The position numbers and the translations under genes are program-made. Below are positions 1-13,573 of a stretch of DNA of 64,000 bases, one piece after another. The stretch is from the NCBI GenBank assembly GCA_027605045.1, contig JAQFWX010000109.1, forward strand, positions 49,592 through 113,591. The letters run 5' to 3'. The DNA is from Phallus indusiatus. Lineage: Eukaryota; Basidiomycota; Agaricomycetes; Phallales; Phallaceae. Numbering within the stretch: the stretch's first letter is position 1; each line of letters opens with the position of its first letter. The notes under the pieces are model-generated. The model ran no database searches. It saw only the letters and a program-made list of their open reading frames with translations, and was not told the origin of the DNA.

Positions 1-3000
1 GTCACCGAACTCCTCAAGACACAAAGTAGGTCTAATTATTTCGAAAATATCGTTGTTAGTCTAGCACTCACATGATTACTGAGGTCCATGTAAATTGGAT
101 GTCGACGGGAAATGCCATATAACATTCAAGATTGAAACAACATCCGACGTCACTTCGGAAGTGGTAGAACAAGCCTCAACGACGTTAGGAAATCTATCGA
201 ATCTGAGAGTCCTAGCCAAGGTTGTCAACTCGGTCACCATTGCGGAGCAGGTCTACAAGGATAATGAGAAAACTTGGTCGTCGTTTATTGACAAGTTTGA
301 AATTTTTGTAGGAGTAATCGATGAAATTTCAGAGGTAACTCCCTTAGCAAACATACTTTCATCCTTTTTCAAAGTTCTTTTTTTTAGATAAGCCCATATG
401 TGAAGGTGGCGTGGAGTGTTCTGTCCGTTATTCCAAAGGTAAGAGCATCTTATTTTTCTCCTGAGCTATATTCATTTCTTGTAAGACAATCATCGCGAAA
501 AAGAATCGTGACGACAAAATTAAACAGCTATATGATAAATTGGAAGACGTCTACGACTACACTACGGATGCGAAGCGGCTATCTGAGCTGACCAATACCC
601 AGTCCAAGACACTTTCCGCGGTGGTTCGGCAAACTACCGAATGCGCGTATTATATACGAGCATACTGTACCGAAGACACAGGTTGTTGTTCTCTCGATAT
701 CTTGTGCGATTAAGTCTGATTTTCGATACCTAGTTAATAACACATTGAAAGGGATTTTCGGGAGTGCAGATGACAAGATTCAAGATTTTAACCAAAGCTT
801 CGACCGGCTTATGGAAAATATGAAAAGTTCGGTCAATCTTGAAACTAGCATTGTGACACTTCGTGTGGAAAAGGGTGTTAGTGAAATAAGTATGTTTACA
901 TTTAATCAAATACCGTTACCGCTTATTCATGATCTCACCCCGGGCCTTTCGTTGTAAGCTGGTTTACATTTACTCAAGGACATGCGTTATAACGGTACCC
1001 CGCCTCTACCTGGAAAACAATGCCTACCAGGGACGCGTCGAAAGTTGATTGATGATATATTGAAACGCATCAACGACGACGTATCGCCACAGATTCTTGT
1101 AGTGAGTGGACAAGCGGGAGTAGGAAAGTCCGCGATAGCACATACTATCGCAGGAATATTCAAGGAAACAAATCGACTTGGATCCATGTTCCGTTTCGAC
1201 AGGAGTTTCCCAAACCGGCGAAGTTGCTTTTTTAGCACGATATCGCGCGACTTGGCAGATGGTGACGTCTTGTGGCGAAAAGAGTTGGTGGAGAACATTA
1301 CTCGCAGCACCGCGATTAGGGAGACTGAGGATCTCGAAACACAATTCAACGAGTTTATTATCAAACCTTCGAAAAACGCAGAAAGTACGGGACCCGTAAT
1401 TATCGTTGTAGATGCGCTGGATGAAAGTGGAGACCGAAACGATCGGGAGGGAGTTCTGGGAATCCTCTTCGGCAGGTGGTCAGAGCTTCCCAAAAACTAT
1501 CGTTTGATGGTTACAACTCGTCCTGAACAGGACATTGAAGATCAATTTCAAAAATTCAACATTCCATGTATACGGATGGGTGAGATTGGTGCCGAAGAAA
1601 TATGTCGCGATATTGAAGTCTATGTCTCGAAGCGTCTGGATTCAATATCGTCAATTCTAGACAACATAGACAGAGATTGGCGCAACATATTAGCTAAGCG
1701 TGCGGAAGGTCTTTTCCAATGGGCGCAGACCGTTTGCGAATTCATCAATCCTACCATTACGCGTTCACAGCTCGTGAAGAAGAAATGGAAAACCTGTATC
1801 TCAAACTCGTCTTCATCGTTATACGGACTATATCGTCAAATCATCTCAAGCCAGGCGGAAATCGAGGACGAGGACTTTGTCGAAGACTTCAAGACAATCG
1901 TAGGCGCAATTATAACTGCGCGGAAACCCCTGTCGATAAATGCACTACAAAATATTTTTGATGATATTGAAGATATCAAGTCAATACTCACCCCGTTCGG
2001 CTCTTTTTTTGTTGGTGTCCATGACCTGTTGACCCCCGTCCGACCTGTTCACACCTCTTTATTCGATTTTTTCGTTTCCGCCGAAGAGATTAATGAGTAC
2101 TACATCGACACGTCAGACCAAAGCCGGATGACGCTCGGTTGTCTCAAGGTGATGAATCGGATGCTCTGTTTCAATATCTGTCGCCTCGAGACATCGCACC
2201 TGTTCAATCGACAGGTGCCCGATTTCAAAGCACGTGTCAGGAAAGCGATCCCGTCTCATTTGTTGTATTCATGTCATTTTTGGTCCAAACATCTCCAATC
2301 CTCTCCTGTTAGTGAGGAACTCATTCGTGAAGTTCGGAAATTGATGGACGACAAACTATTGTATTATTATGAAGCGTTCAGTTTGCTGAATGCAGTTTCC
2401 CGGGGCCGTGAAGCGATGCGAGAAATAGCAAATTGGTGTAAAGTGAGTGATTCTTCGCCCGTCACATATACCAATGGCTGAATCAGACGGTGATAGAACT
2501 CGGATGACGGCTTGGCTGCGGATGCAATAGATGCATGGAGGTTTGGATATGATTTTGGGAACATGATGGAGGAGAGCACGCCACACATTTATCTTTCGGC
2601 CCTTCCGTTTACTCCTCGTGATTCATTCGTGTCCAAAAAGTATCTTGATAGGTATCCTGGACGGTTCTCGTTTGATATTGGCCAACCTGTCAGCCCTTCA
2701 CCCCCAATCGGTATCGCGCAGACTGCTCCATTTCCCGTGATTGCTTTTTCCCCGAAAGACACATATATCGTAACTGGATTTTGTGGAGATAAATTTGTAC
2801 TATGGAACTATATGACAGGGGAACACCTCGCTTATTTGAAAACGCCTCAGGATGTCTGTGATATCGTATATTCCCTTGATGGCGAATTGGTTTATTGTTG
2901 TTTCTCCGATGGTGATATCCTATTTTGGAACACGCGGACAAAGGAAACGTGGATAGAGACATATGACGAGATAGTCGGTGCTAAGTGTTTTAGTTGCACC

Positions 3001-4920
3001 ATATCTTCGGACGGGCGCTTTATAATTCAACATACGGGAAGGGTAACACTCGTACTTGATCGAACAAGTCGTCAAATCGTTGAACGCTTCGAAAAGGTGA
3101 ACTATTTTTCTGTTTCTCCCAGCGGAGATTGGATTGTCTTCTGTGGCAGTGTGTTGTACATATGGAATGCTAGAAATCAAACGCAACACTGCGTCATGCC
3201 CTGTAAACCTCGATCTCTGGCACTCACTGACAGCTGCGTCGCATTTATCTCTGACTACGAAACAATAGAGATCTGGGATGTACGGAAAATCACTAAACTC
3301 ACCGAAATTCGACGCGGGAGGCCCAGCGGAGACTTTTGCCTTTCCCCCGATGACCAATATCTCCTTGTTACCTCTCCTGGCATATACTCGATTTGGAGTG
3401 TATCTACGGGAGAATTAATTAGTTGGTCCTATGTGGACGATCTCGATCGCTGTTTAGGGTTCTCACATGACTCCAAATCAATTGCACTGCGCACATACAA
3501 TGATGAACGTGTCCACGTTCAACAATGGGTTCAATCCATTGATCCGCGTGGTAATGAAAATCAGGAAGTGTACGAAGTTTGGTTGCGGGGTTCATATCTC
3601 ATTCTTCATTTTGAGTCAATTCTACATGAACGTCGCCTCCAGATCTCGGATGTTACAACAACAAACTCGATTATCTTTGAGACAAGACTTGAAGACGACG
3701 GACTCGTTAGTGTTGCTCCTGACGAGGAAAACGTTCATGTGGCATACCTTGGCCACCGGGGACTCTGTCTCTGGGATGTCAAAGAAGGCGAAATCATTGT
3801 AGATGGATCAGTCCGCTCGATCACCGCACTCCTGTGTTTTGACAACTATCTTATTTCTGGATCTGGGAAAACCATTAATATATGGGATATTTGTACCAAA
3901 ATGACTCATGGTCCAATCAACCTGCTGTATGAACTGGAATCCCTTCTCCCCGTGCGAGGTACCCGGTTTGCTGTCAAATATGACGATAAAGTGGAAATTT
4001 GGGATTGCGATTCAGGTGATAGCATAGAGAGAACATCCACTTTTGAATGCCAGTTTTCCAAGATTGCTGTTTCTGTCAACGAGAAACATGTTATATGCAT
4101 GTCAGAGAATGGTGTGGATATATTGGATCCGACAGGAGCGAACGTGAACTCATTCCCATTTCCACCTTATTCTTTTCATCGTGAAAGGCGATCCAGACGA
4201 TCGCTCAATGGGAAGTACATGGCATGGACTAATATCGGCGACATAAAACTCTTCGATGTGGACACCGAAACATTGCTCGTTGGCCCATCGTTTGATCATT
4301 CGATCGAGGACTTTTGGCTCTCCGATGACTCAAAATATATTATAACGGCATTCTTCGTCGGTGATCGTTGGCGGTGCCCCATTTCCTTAGATATCTGGGA
4401 CATACAATCCGAAAACATGATCACAAAAACAATTCAATTCCCATACCTTCCACAGACAGCAATCTTAGATCTGAGCAAAAGACGTCTGGTAGTTTTCCCT
4501 GGACGGGCCAGTGACTGTTATGTCTGGGACCTGGATAAGTATGAGATAATGTCTTCTCTGTACAACGCTCGTCAACTCGCCGACGGTGATTTCGACATCG
4601 GGAGGTGAGTTTAACGTCACTCGCATTCAATGTGATTCATCAAAGGAGACTTCAGAACATCGATATCGTTCAAGACGAAGACACTGGATTATGCATCAAT
4701 GGCAGGGGGGAAAGCTTCACTTCCCATTTTGCCTGTAAATATAGACGGCTGGGTGTTGGGTTTTCAGGAGGAGCTTCTGTTTTGGGTTCCACGAAAAATG
4801 AGCCAGGGGTTCTGGTTTTCATGCACGACGCATACGCCATTTCGAAACGTTACAAAACTAAATTTCACAAATTTCGTACACGGTTCTGACTGGACAAAAT
4901 GTCAATCCGAAAATAGCTGA
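1..4920 (+). CDS. C2-like/NACHT/WD40 STAND (NLR-like) protein, copy 1, 5' partial
   Basis: Likely a cytosolic signal-transducing NTPase of the fungal NLR-like class; members act in non-self recognition, but the ligand is unknown. Traced exons are <1-25, 84-334, 388-438, 486-681, 734-889, 959-2442, 2497-4604 and 4656-4920. All phases agree and give about 1511 residues with no stop. The order seen is: end of a C2-like region, a helical region, the CLPGTR motif that often precedes NACHT, Walker A GQAGVGKS (1108-1131), Walker B IIVVDALDE (about 1396-1425), the TTRPEQDI sensor, then a PHIYLSALPF linker and a long run of WD40-type repeats (FWNTRT, IWDI, LWDV). The last exon carries the family C-terminus DGWVLGFQEELLFWVP. 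The WD repeats differ from one another, so this is not the high-identity repeat type. The intron at 2443-2496 (GTGAGT...GATAG) is supported by the same intron in the paralogue. The gene start lies outside the window. Family assignment is firm; function is inferred. Confidence 0.88.
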
Positions 4921-4939
4921 AGCTCAAAATCGATTTCTC

Positions 4940-4945
4940 AATAAA
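4940..4945 (+). promoter_or_regulatory. Poly(A) signal AATAAA of NACHT-WD40 copy 1
   Basis: An AATAAA hexamer lies 20 bases after the TGA stop at 4918-4920. The flank that follows, to about 5000, resembles the flank after the second copy (about 19525-19620), so the duplication carried roughly 100 bases of 3' sequence. Confidence 0.5.
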
Positions 4946-5811
4946 TGCGATGTATTTTGTATGAAAAGTTGAATATTTCCTGCATTTATTTACACACGAA
5001 ACACTTTGAACGTCTTCAGCTTTCAGGTTGGAGAAGCATATTATAATAAATAATGTTCCGGGTGTTTGAGGGCTCGAAAATACATACTTTAACATGAAAT
5101 TTCGGTCATAATATTGACAATTCCCGGACCAGCCTAAAAATCGAGACATTCCCAATCAAATTACACCGTAGTATCTACTGAAGTACTCGGCGTTCACCGG
5201 ACGAGCGCGCACACAAACAACACAGTGCACACGCGTCTTGAAGCAGTTTCAGTTGGGTGTGTTGTCATTGTTTCGAATGACGGGCATAAAAGCATATCTA
5301 AAAATGAAAGATCCTATACCGCTGAAAGATGTTAACGTTAGTATTTCCAGAGGCCCTTAGTAAGAAATCTGGTTGGGCGAAAAGTGAAATCCCAAGTATC
5401 GTGACTCCCTCACTAGCCTATTTCAACGTTATTGTTGAATAAAATGTCGAATCCACTTACATTCCTGAATATCTGCTTTCTTCAAAGCCCGGCCTTTCAT
5501 CTCTCTCAAAACAGGGATTGTCGCACTTTCGAGGTTTGTCACGGAAACATCATTTACCTCAGACCCATAAAAAAAGCCGAATTGGGGAAACTATGGACTA
5601 GTTTGGGGCATACATTTAGCGCTGTGAAAGCGTACGCCGATGAGTTGACAACAGCGTTGAAGTGGTGAGGGAGCCGCTTCCTTCATACCAAGTCACTGAC
5701 CGACTGAATTCTTATTCCGTTGATGTAGCACGAACATGAACACGAAAGAATAGCCTAGTCGAAGCGCCCCGAGCGGAAGATTTAGGTGAGACAAGCTGAT
5801 GGTATGTGGAG
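4946..5811. other. Intergenic, no supported gene
   Basis: The first part is duplicated 3' flank of the NACHT-WD40 gene. An open frame at 5432-5668 (78 codons) has no recognisable motif and no clear splice partners, so I do not call it a gene. Confidence 0.5.
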
Positions 5812-6360
5812 GCTTACGGCGGGTATACGCTCGGGACTATTATCCAATCCTATAAACGGATTCTATCAGAAAACGATGCGAAATTCTATGCTTTTGTAAA
5901 GAAATTCCGTCTATGAGAAGATGATTGAGCCGGGGCTCAAGAGACGAAAAAGAGGAAGATAACCTTATCCCAAACACCGTGTCTAAACAAGCAACTCATC
6001 ATTGTCTTAGCTATACCACCCATCGTCCGAAATGATTTAGAATCCACCTTTATCGCGCCATAAAAGGTTTGATGTGCACGACTAGCCCTTTCGTTCGCTC
6101 TGCGATGTCTTGCCTAATAGCCTTTATAAGGATCAAAAGTCTCGTATCTTTAGAAATATTCCAATCCTATGAAGTCCACATCTCGATTTCAACAAGAAAA
6201 CAGACAGCAATTACATCCACCTCATCTTGGACGCGCACCGGTCCTCCTGGCTCTGTATCACTACACGACACGTTGCAATCCAGATTAAGCACGGAAGAGT
6301 AACGTTCTGTATGAAAGCGTTTATCCAGCAAAGAGAAGAAGAAGTGCACACAAAGAGGAG
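5812..6360. repeat. Dispersed direct repeat, unit A
   Basis: Begins near GCTTACGGCGGGTATAC and matches 11272-11870 in the same orientation. Shared blocks in the same order include TTCCGTCTATGAGAAG, CATCGTCCGAAATG, GACTAGCCCTTTC plus TCGCTCTGCGA, and ATTTCAACRAGAAA. Spacing between blocks differs by indels. Neither unit keeps a long reading frame on either strand; the minus strand of both reads a short common peptide (CFLVEIE). I cannot name the parent element or gene. Confidence 0.65.
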
Positions 6361-9300
6361 GAGAAACGGGGGATAGGGCAAACTCGAGTTCACACAGGCG
6401 CTAGTTGGGCTTGAACGTAAACATGGCTCACCACGACCTGCATAACGCGACTTGAACGCGACTTGCTCCACTCTAACCCCGGTACCAACTCTATTCTACC
6501 TCCTGTTGTTGCGCTCTGGGGTCAGGTGGGACAACAGGAAGGGTTCAGTCTCACACTGGATTATGGATAGGTTGCTGTCTGGTTAGCGGGCTGGGAGAGC
6601 GCGTCGCACCGTAGTGCGGGTTTAGGGTGCTGGAACACCGTGTGAGGTCTGGGCGGGTGTAGAAGGTTTTTTATTGTATTTATTGATCAACAGCAATTAC
6701 TCCCTTTTAACTCACCGTCGAGCCCCGGCGGCACTTGACGCAAGTTTTGTGCAGCCCGCTTAATTCTGCCAACGAGGAAATATAGCCTGTAGTTCTTGCG
6801 ACGTGCCATACTCCAAGACGTTGAGTGTCTCAGCTCGGAACGAACTTCAGGGAAAGCACCAAGAACCTGTAACGTGTACGTTGTCATTTCACTAATGGCT
6901 CTAGAAAGAGAAGGTACGGCAATTGTCTTTTTTTTTGGCTAAGGCTAAGTGCACCTGACTAATGTCTTTACTTCTTGACCCAGCATTCTCAAAGACTGAG
7001 GGTATCTATTTTTTCAGCATAATATTGTTAGTGACGTAAAGAAAATGTCATTGCGTGTTTGAGGAAAGGTGAGACTTGTGGCTGTCGTTGGTGGTGCGGT
7101 AGCGCGTCGTATTCAAGCAGAGATTGACATATCGTGTGTTTGTTCTCTTTGGTACCTATTCGTCCCAGTACTCATATGCTTTACAGAATGAGAAATACAC
7201 GTGCAAACTACGCCAATATACATCAGAATTGCTCATGTATGGCTATACTTTGTTCGCACGAGGCACAGCGGTATCACTTGGGGGTTTAGTTCGAGTCCGC
7301 AATCGACATCAACATCCTATTGCCATACCCAATATCTATTTTTCTAGATCTGAACGATCGTAGTTTACTTGAAAATGACTGTTACAACTTCCGAACATAA
7401 CCCGAGTCCCATCTTCGCTCCGCGGCTGCTGGCTGCTTTCTAAATCGTGCTATCGATTTCGTCAACCCAGCAAAACTGGAATGTATATATCATCCCATCA
7501 TTGGCCGGGCCTTTAGAAATACCGAGCCTGTGTTCTCTTCTCACCTATCATCTCCGCTCTGACCTACATCGAGGCTGAACCCTTCTTGGCTGCGGATGTC
7601 GCCGCCAACTAGTGCTACACAATCACTCTGTTCCAGAGTACGGAACGTTGGCCTGGTCGAATATTCTGCCATCACTGGCTTATTGATAATGCTCACTATT
7701 GGCCGGTATCCAGGACGGTCGGATGCTACCCCTTTCGCAACAAGTAGTTCAAGAAACGGAACCGCGTTCTTCTCTTCGCATCAGTACCCATTCTGGTGTG
7801 TTTCGTCGCCCTTGCTCTGGATGCGCGTCTTACAATCAGCGTGCCTACCTTCAGAAATCAGTGTAATGTGGACGTTATTGAGATTGGATTTTTGGATTTT
7901 TGGATGATTTAACGCTTTCCTCAGCATGGAGCTGGTCAGGGCGGGGAAGAGGACGGACACTCTACTGTCAACTTTGCCCAGATCGATGTATATTCGAAGA
8001 TATGGACCCAGAAACGGACATGAGCAACGTCAACGTCCTGCATCGTCTTCCTCGACCACCGCCGGTATACCTTGTCTTCCTCCGAACGCGTTGTTTGTCT
8101 ATTTTCTCAGTGATAATGACACGTCTCTGTTCAATAAGCAGGAGCTCTGGCAGGCCTCGGCCTAGCACTGGCAGTTCTGTCCAAGAGAGCACGTCGCCAG
8201 CTTTGTCTTCTTCATCACCGTTCCTTTTATCGTATACCGGAGGGAATCCTCGGACCCAGATGATGGGGCAGGTAGGATCGTTACTGTTAATACCCACCAG
8301 ACCTTTCCAACGTCTTTTCTCACAAGCTTAATTACAGCGAGTCCTATCTCGGTTTGAAAACCAGATTCATCTGTGGGTAGTTTTATTTCTATGCTTACAT
8401 AGAAGCTTCTTTTAACGGGCTGATGCACTATATAGATAATTGATCCCTATGTTACATTGGTCAGCTCCGATTTCTTGAAGCTTTCCCGAGACGGCTTTTA
8501 GGCCCACACACCTGCAGCTGGCTTTTGACTTTATCCAGGTGTAGACCTTGTCGTTTAATAGTTCTAATCTTTGAAGAAAGCTCTCGAATCAACTCAACAA
8601 ACGTCAATTTCGTATGATGCGACGTTTATAATGACGTTCCGAGAGAATACAATGGAATGGTTATGTGAGTGTGATTTTCGCCCATATGTGATTTGCTTTG
8701 AGTCGTTTTTACTGATTCTATCTTTTTGTTCATGTTTTGATCAGGCCTACGTTTACGTTTCTGAAGGGGTATAAGAGGCACGGGGGCAAGGTAAAGTTGT
8801 CCGTTTCTGCTCCATAAGTAATACTGAATCTATTCTATTTCTTCACATCAGAGCCTCAGAGTCGGCCATTAAGGCTAATGCACTCGTTTAACGAAGGTGC
8901 AACCGTGTTTTCGGGTAGGCTCATCTTAGGATTCCGCATCAGCATCATTGCCACAAAACTCTTCAGCTCTCAATTCACAATTTAGGTTGCCGATGTACTT
9001 ATTGGCGGGTACAGTTTGACGTCGTATTTGCCTTCCTTGTAGAGCCGTTTTCGTGTAAATGTATGTACGTACGTGATATGTAAATACGTCTGACACGTAG
9101 ATATATTGCTTGCTCCCGGACTCTCGCGCATCTTCTGTCTAGTTTGGGGCGGGACTCATAACCATGATAGAAAGGCAGTTTGACGAGACATTAACGAGGC
9201 GAAATCATCAATGTAGTATACACTATGGGAAGCTACCTCCCACATTCGTTGCCTCAGATCTAAAGAAGCTCTGGAGCACCTGTATGAATAGAATAGGGTG

Positions 9301-11271
9301 AAAAAAAGTACTCTCCCCTGTGTTTTTAGCTGCGAACTACTCGCATCCCCATATGAAGACGCCGTCGCTTGACCCCTTTTGTGAACGTCCGGGTATATGC
9401 ATAAGCGTCCACAACCTGATCGTCCGAAGGGCTGGGGAAAGGTTGGGATTCGAGGGTGTAAATTATTATCATTGTCAAGTTGTTGAAAAAACTACTCCGT
9501 AACCAATCAAAACGTTCTATTATCTTCAGAATTTGGTCCTTAAAGCTGACTCCGTTAGCGCTTGAGAGAATGGCCCCAGTTAACGGCGTCGCACGCCGCG
9601 TTCGGTGATCGCGTCATTATGAAAGGGAAACTGGTCATTCGCCTATGTTTGCCATACTCTCGACAACGCTGATCTGGTGACTGAAGACGCAACTGTTGCA
9701 AAGGCTATACTGGCGACAGCTCCAGCTCCAACGCTTTAATGAACTTCAGTGGGTATGATGAAAAATGTTGCTTCTCGCTCCCAAACTCTTGACCACGCTT
9801 CTTAAACTGTGTAGGCTGAGCCCATTGAACATGCTAACCGGCTTAGTGATCGTTCCTGTTCCTCTTCAATCTCTCGTCGCCAGAGCTAGCTATGCGCAAT
9901 AGTCCCGAGCTGAAGAGGAAATTTGAGCGGAATAAAGGCTGGGTCAATTCAGTATATTTGCTCGAAGGCAGTGGTACACCGGGGATACAGGGTGTTGTGC
10001 GTGTGATGTTGGTACGGGGAAAACGATGGACGAAGAATACAAGCAAGGTTGTTAGCATTTGAGCAGAAGAAAATGGGCTGTTGCAGAACGGCTTGTTCGT
10101 CTACTTGCAGTTCCAAGAAGGCCTGAGTGCGTCTTGTGACTCTTGTCATAACCGTGTCGCATCATGTGTTAAGCGTGTTAAACATTTCAACAGTGAGACG
10201 AAGAAAAGGGTATACAGTGGTAACCGAACATTTTCTGATACTTATCCTCCTTCGGTCAACGTTTAGCTTCCGTATGCCCATGGTCAAATCATACACCCGC
10301 CTGATCAATGTTTGATGCGATTTACCGAGTTGCGCCACCTTTTCTATTAACGCACGCAGGTTATCCTTTTCGAGGCTACAATTGACTTTTTATTTGCCTA
10401 GCGAAACGTGAATCGACGCCCTCGTGTATATGGACACAATTTACCTCGAGATCATCCCTTGGGAAAGACACATCGTCTTCAACCCATTCATAACAGCCGT
10501 TCTACATGCCGTCGCGAGGGGAATGACCTTGTCCCTTTTCGGAGGGTGGACAAAGGAGCATTCAATAGGTTTTGTTTACACGACCTTGTGTCCGTTCAGC
10601 AAAAGTCTGGTTCGCGTCTGCCCACGTTTAACTTAGGTGCTCGTTTGGTGTTACCTGCCGTATTGCATCAGTTATCCCCTTTTGAGGTTACGATTGGGAA
10701 GAATAGTTTACTGATGACACGTATAAGACAAGGGAAGGGACCCTGTGCAAATGAGCCAACGAAACCACGCACGATGCTAGAGTATGTACCATCAGATGGA
10801 TGGAAAACAAGTGGAGAAAGAAAGGAACCCAAACCTAGCGCCCAAACCGAAAGAACCGTTCAAATTGAATCACCGGACTACGGCGTAAGCAAAATGAGAG
10901 TGTCTTTAGCAAATCCATTAATGTTCACCAAACGACGTGTAAAATGAAAGATATGTACCCGAATGTCATGTGAAAGGATCTGCAGATTCGATCTTCGTTC
11001 GTTATTTAACCCGTCCATGAGAAAGAAGTGGTCACGTATCCGTGGAACAATCTCCACAAACTGGTTTTGACGATTTTCTTCACAGAGCATTTACGTCCTA
11101 AGCTCTGTCCTATAGCCTTCCACAATGTATCGGAATCTCACACCATCTCCCAACAAGATTGACATCACTATGCAATTAGTCATAAGAAAAATATTTAGCG
11201 ATTGGTTCTATTCTGATAAGAGAAAAGCAGTCAGTTGGATCATTCCATTTTCTGTCTCAGCATAAAGCGCT
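6361..11271. other. Gene-poor spacer between the two repeat units
   Basis: There are many stops on both strands. Frames such as 7596-7907, 7900-8331 and 10408-10947 (179 codons) show no domain I recognise. I see no RT (YxDD), integrase or transposase motif and no obvious terminal inverted repeat. It may be decayed mobile or genic DNA. Confidence 0.45.
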
Positions 11272-11870
11272 TACGGCGGGTATACCGTCCGGGGACTAGG
11301 ACTATTAACCAATCCAATGGACGAAGCCTGTTGCAAAATGAGACCAAAGACTACGCTTTTGCAAGGTTCCGTCTATGAGAAGGTAATTGAGACGTCGAAA
11401 GATGAAAAAGAAGAAAGGTAACCTCATATCCCAAACAACGGTTCATCATTGCCCTCGCTATCCCCACATCGTCCGAAATGTCCCAAATTCACCTCCATGA
11501 TGCCCATCCCTCAATTAAAAGTTCTGCAGTGAAGTGGAACCATGTCGACTAGCCCTTTCCTTCGCTCTGCGACGTCCTGTTCGACAGCTCTGATTAGGAT
11601 CCAAAGTCTCATGTGCCAATTTAACATGTCCGATCGATTTCTTTGAGTGTTCAAATGACCCTATCAAGTCCATGGTCTCAATTTCAACGAGAAAGCAAAG
11701 AGCCATTACACCCACCTCGTTTTAGACGAACCTCATGTTCCGTTGAATTCACGCTCGCAGGGCATCTGACCTTGTATCGTCATACGGCACGTTTCAATCC
11801 GGGTTAGACATAGAGGGTAAACGAGACTGCATAAGCGCATTTGTTGAGCGAAGAAAAAGAACTGCTATAG
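11272..11870. repeat. Dispersed direct repeat, unit B
   Basis: Second copy of the repeat at 5812-6360, offset about 5.46 kb. It shares GCTTACGGCGGGTATA, CATCGTCCGAAATGT, GACTAGCCCTTTC and TCTGCGA in the same order, with extra sequence in the middle (around 11470-11530 and 11620-11660). It has no intact frame. Similarity is visibly partial, so the duplication is old. Confidence 0.65.
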
Positions 11871-13573
11871 GGTTCCCGTCATTCACTACGATCAGAGCGC
11901 TTTCAGCTGAACCGCTTGAAGACGAATCAGAATGTACACACTGACCGGCCGTATATTGTATACACAACTGCTATCCACAAGAATGACGTCGATACTGTGC
12001 AGAAAAAATGTGGTTGTCTTTCTCCAAGCGTTTCGCTTACTTCTTCGTTCGTTGAAATATCAGCGGGTATTAGCTTGCTGAGGACGGTGTGGAATTTAGA
12101 CGGAGCCGGACCGATAATGCAATCCGTTCAAACAATCCCAAGCTTCGTCTCTCTATTCACCTGGCAACTCCACCTGAAAGAACTCTTAATTAGGGATTAT
12201 TCCCCGCCATATGTTTGTCGTGAATCTGAATTCTGGCAGATGGAAAAGGACAAAACCTGGTTTGCAAAACCTTGAGAGTTTACGCTGGTTTCAAAGCAAA
12301 ACAAATAATTGCGCTTTCTTTGTGATTCCGTCTGAAAAACTATTGGGAGACGTGTCCTCTTGCGTAATAATATGTTAAAAAATCCTCAAGAAGTCATATC
12401 TTCACAAACTGCTCTAAGCGACAACGTCAATGTTAAACAGCCTCGCATAGGTCATCTGGTATGGGATTCTCGCTGAGAAAGTACAAGCTATACTAAGCCG
12501 GGTTATGATATATGACGACTCGGGGGATATAGGTTTACCTGTGCGTTACCCATTCCTTTTTCTTTTTGTCGAAACGTAAACAAAATCATTAAATACACCT
12601 TTTATTTGAATATTCTTATTCTCGGTCGCGTGCGGTGTCGGTTTACCATGGCACACAGTTGAAGACCCGTAAAATTCGCAACGGCTCGATTTTCACATCA
12701 TCACCATATTCTCCTAGTCTAGCTCTTCGAGGCCAATGCAGGCCAGTGCAAAACTATGTCAGCTTTCGGCTTCTCGGCTAATCGAGGGGAATGTCAGCCA
12801 TTGTCTGGTTTAGCTGGCATTAGAGTCTAGATCTGGTAGAACATGGCATAAACGACGTGAGGTGTTTTATAATTCTGTCTCCGAGAAGACGAGGGTCCTT
12901 TGTCGCGAAAAGCGGGATGGGCGCTGCTGAAACTAACTATAAACTAGTCAATGTTCTTTCAGAAAGCTAAACGAAGCGCATGCGGCCAACATCCGACACA
13001 CCTTCGACACCTTTAAAAAATAATTTGCGATTCTCCATGCGACTTCAGTACAGCGTGTCACACAGCCGAAGATCCATCTCTTAGCAGATCACGCATTACG
13101 GTGAGATGATCCTTGAAAGTCTGAAGGGCAGTCCTGTCAGCGCCCACGTTGAGATGGCAGCTCAGAATCTATAATAATGCTTACATTGGCGACTCCATCC
13201 TCACCTCTTCCACTGACACCCTATAATATTCACTTCAACATCTCCTTGTCCGGTTTGCTTACAAATGTCATAGTTTTCATTCAAGTTTCAAGCAACTTTC
13301 TGGAGACTCGCCGTCCATGTCGATGATTAGTGGTTTGCCGAATTACTACACAGGTTTGGCGACCGGAACCTTTTTCCCTTCACTGCCACTGGCACCAACG
13401 TATAAAAATCCTCTATTGGCTCTGAAATATTAGATAACGAATCAACGAGGCAAGAAGCATCAGTAGGGGCATAAGGTTCAAACCCCCTTTATTTCGCCCC
13501 ATACGTGAACCCCGCACGAATTAACACTGTAAGTAATATCCTACGGCGTTATATTTCACTATGAACCCTGATC
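11871..13573. other. Intergenic, no supported gene
   Basis: A frame at 11916-12275 (119 codons) has no recognised motif. The rest is stop-rich and AT-leaning. The last few hundred bases probably hold the promoter of the second NACHT-WD40 copy, but I see no element I can name with confidence. Confidence 0.45.

Noticed and set aside
10408..10947. 179-codon open frame as a gene
   Set aside because: No motif, no homology I recognise and a competing overlapping frame; likely chance.
5812..11870. Complete LTR retrotransposon
   Set aside because: The two repeat units are strongly diverged, and the interior shows no gag, protease, RT or integrase motif in any frame; kept only as a repeat pair.
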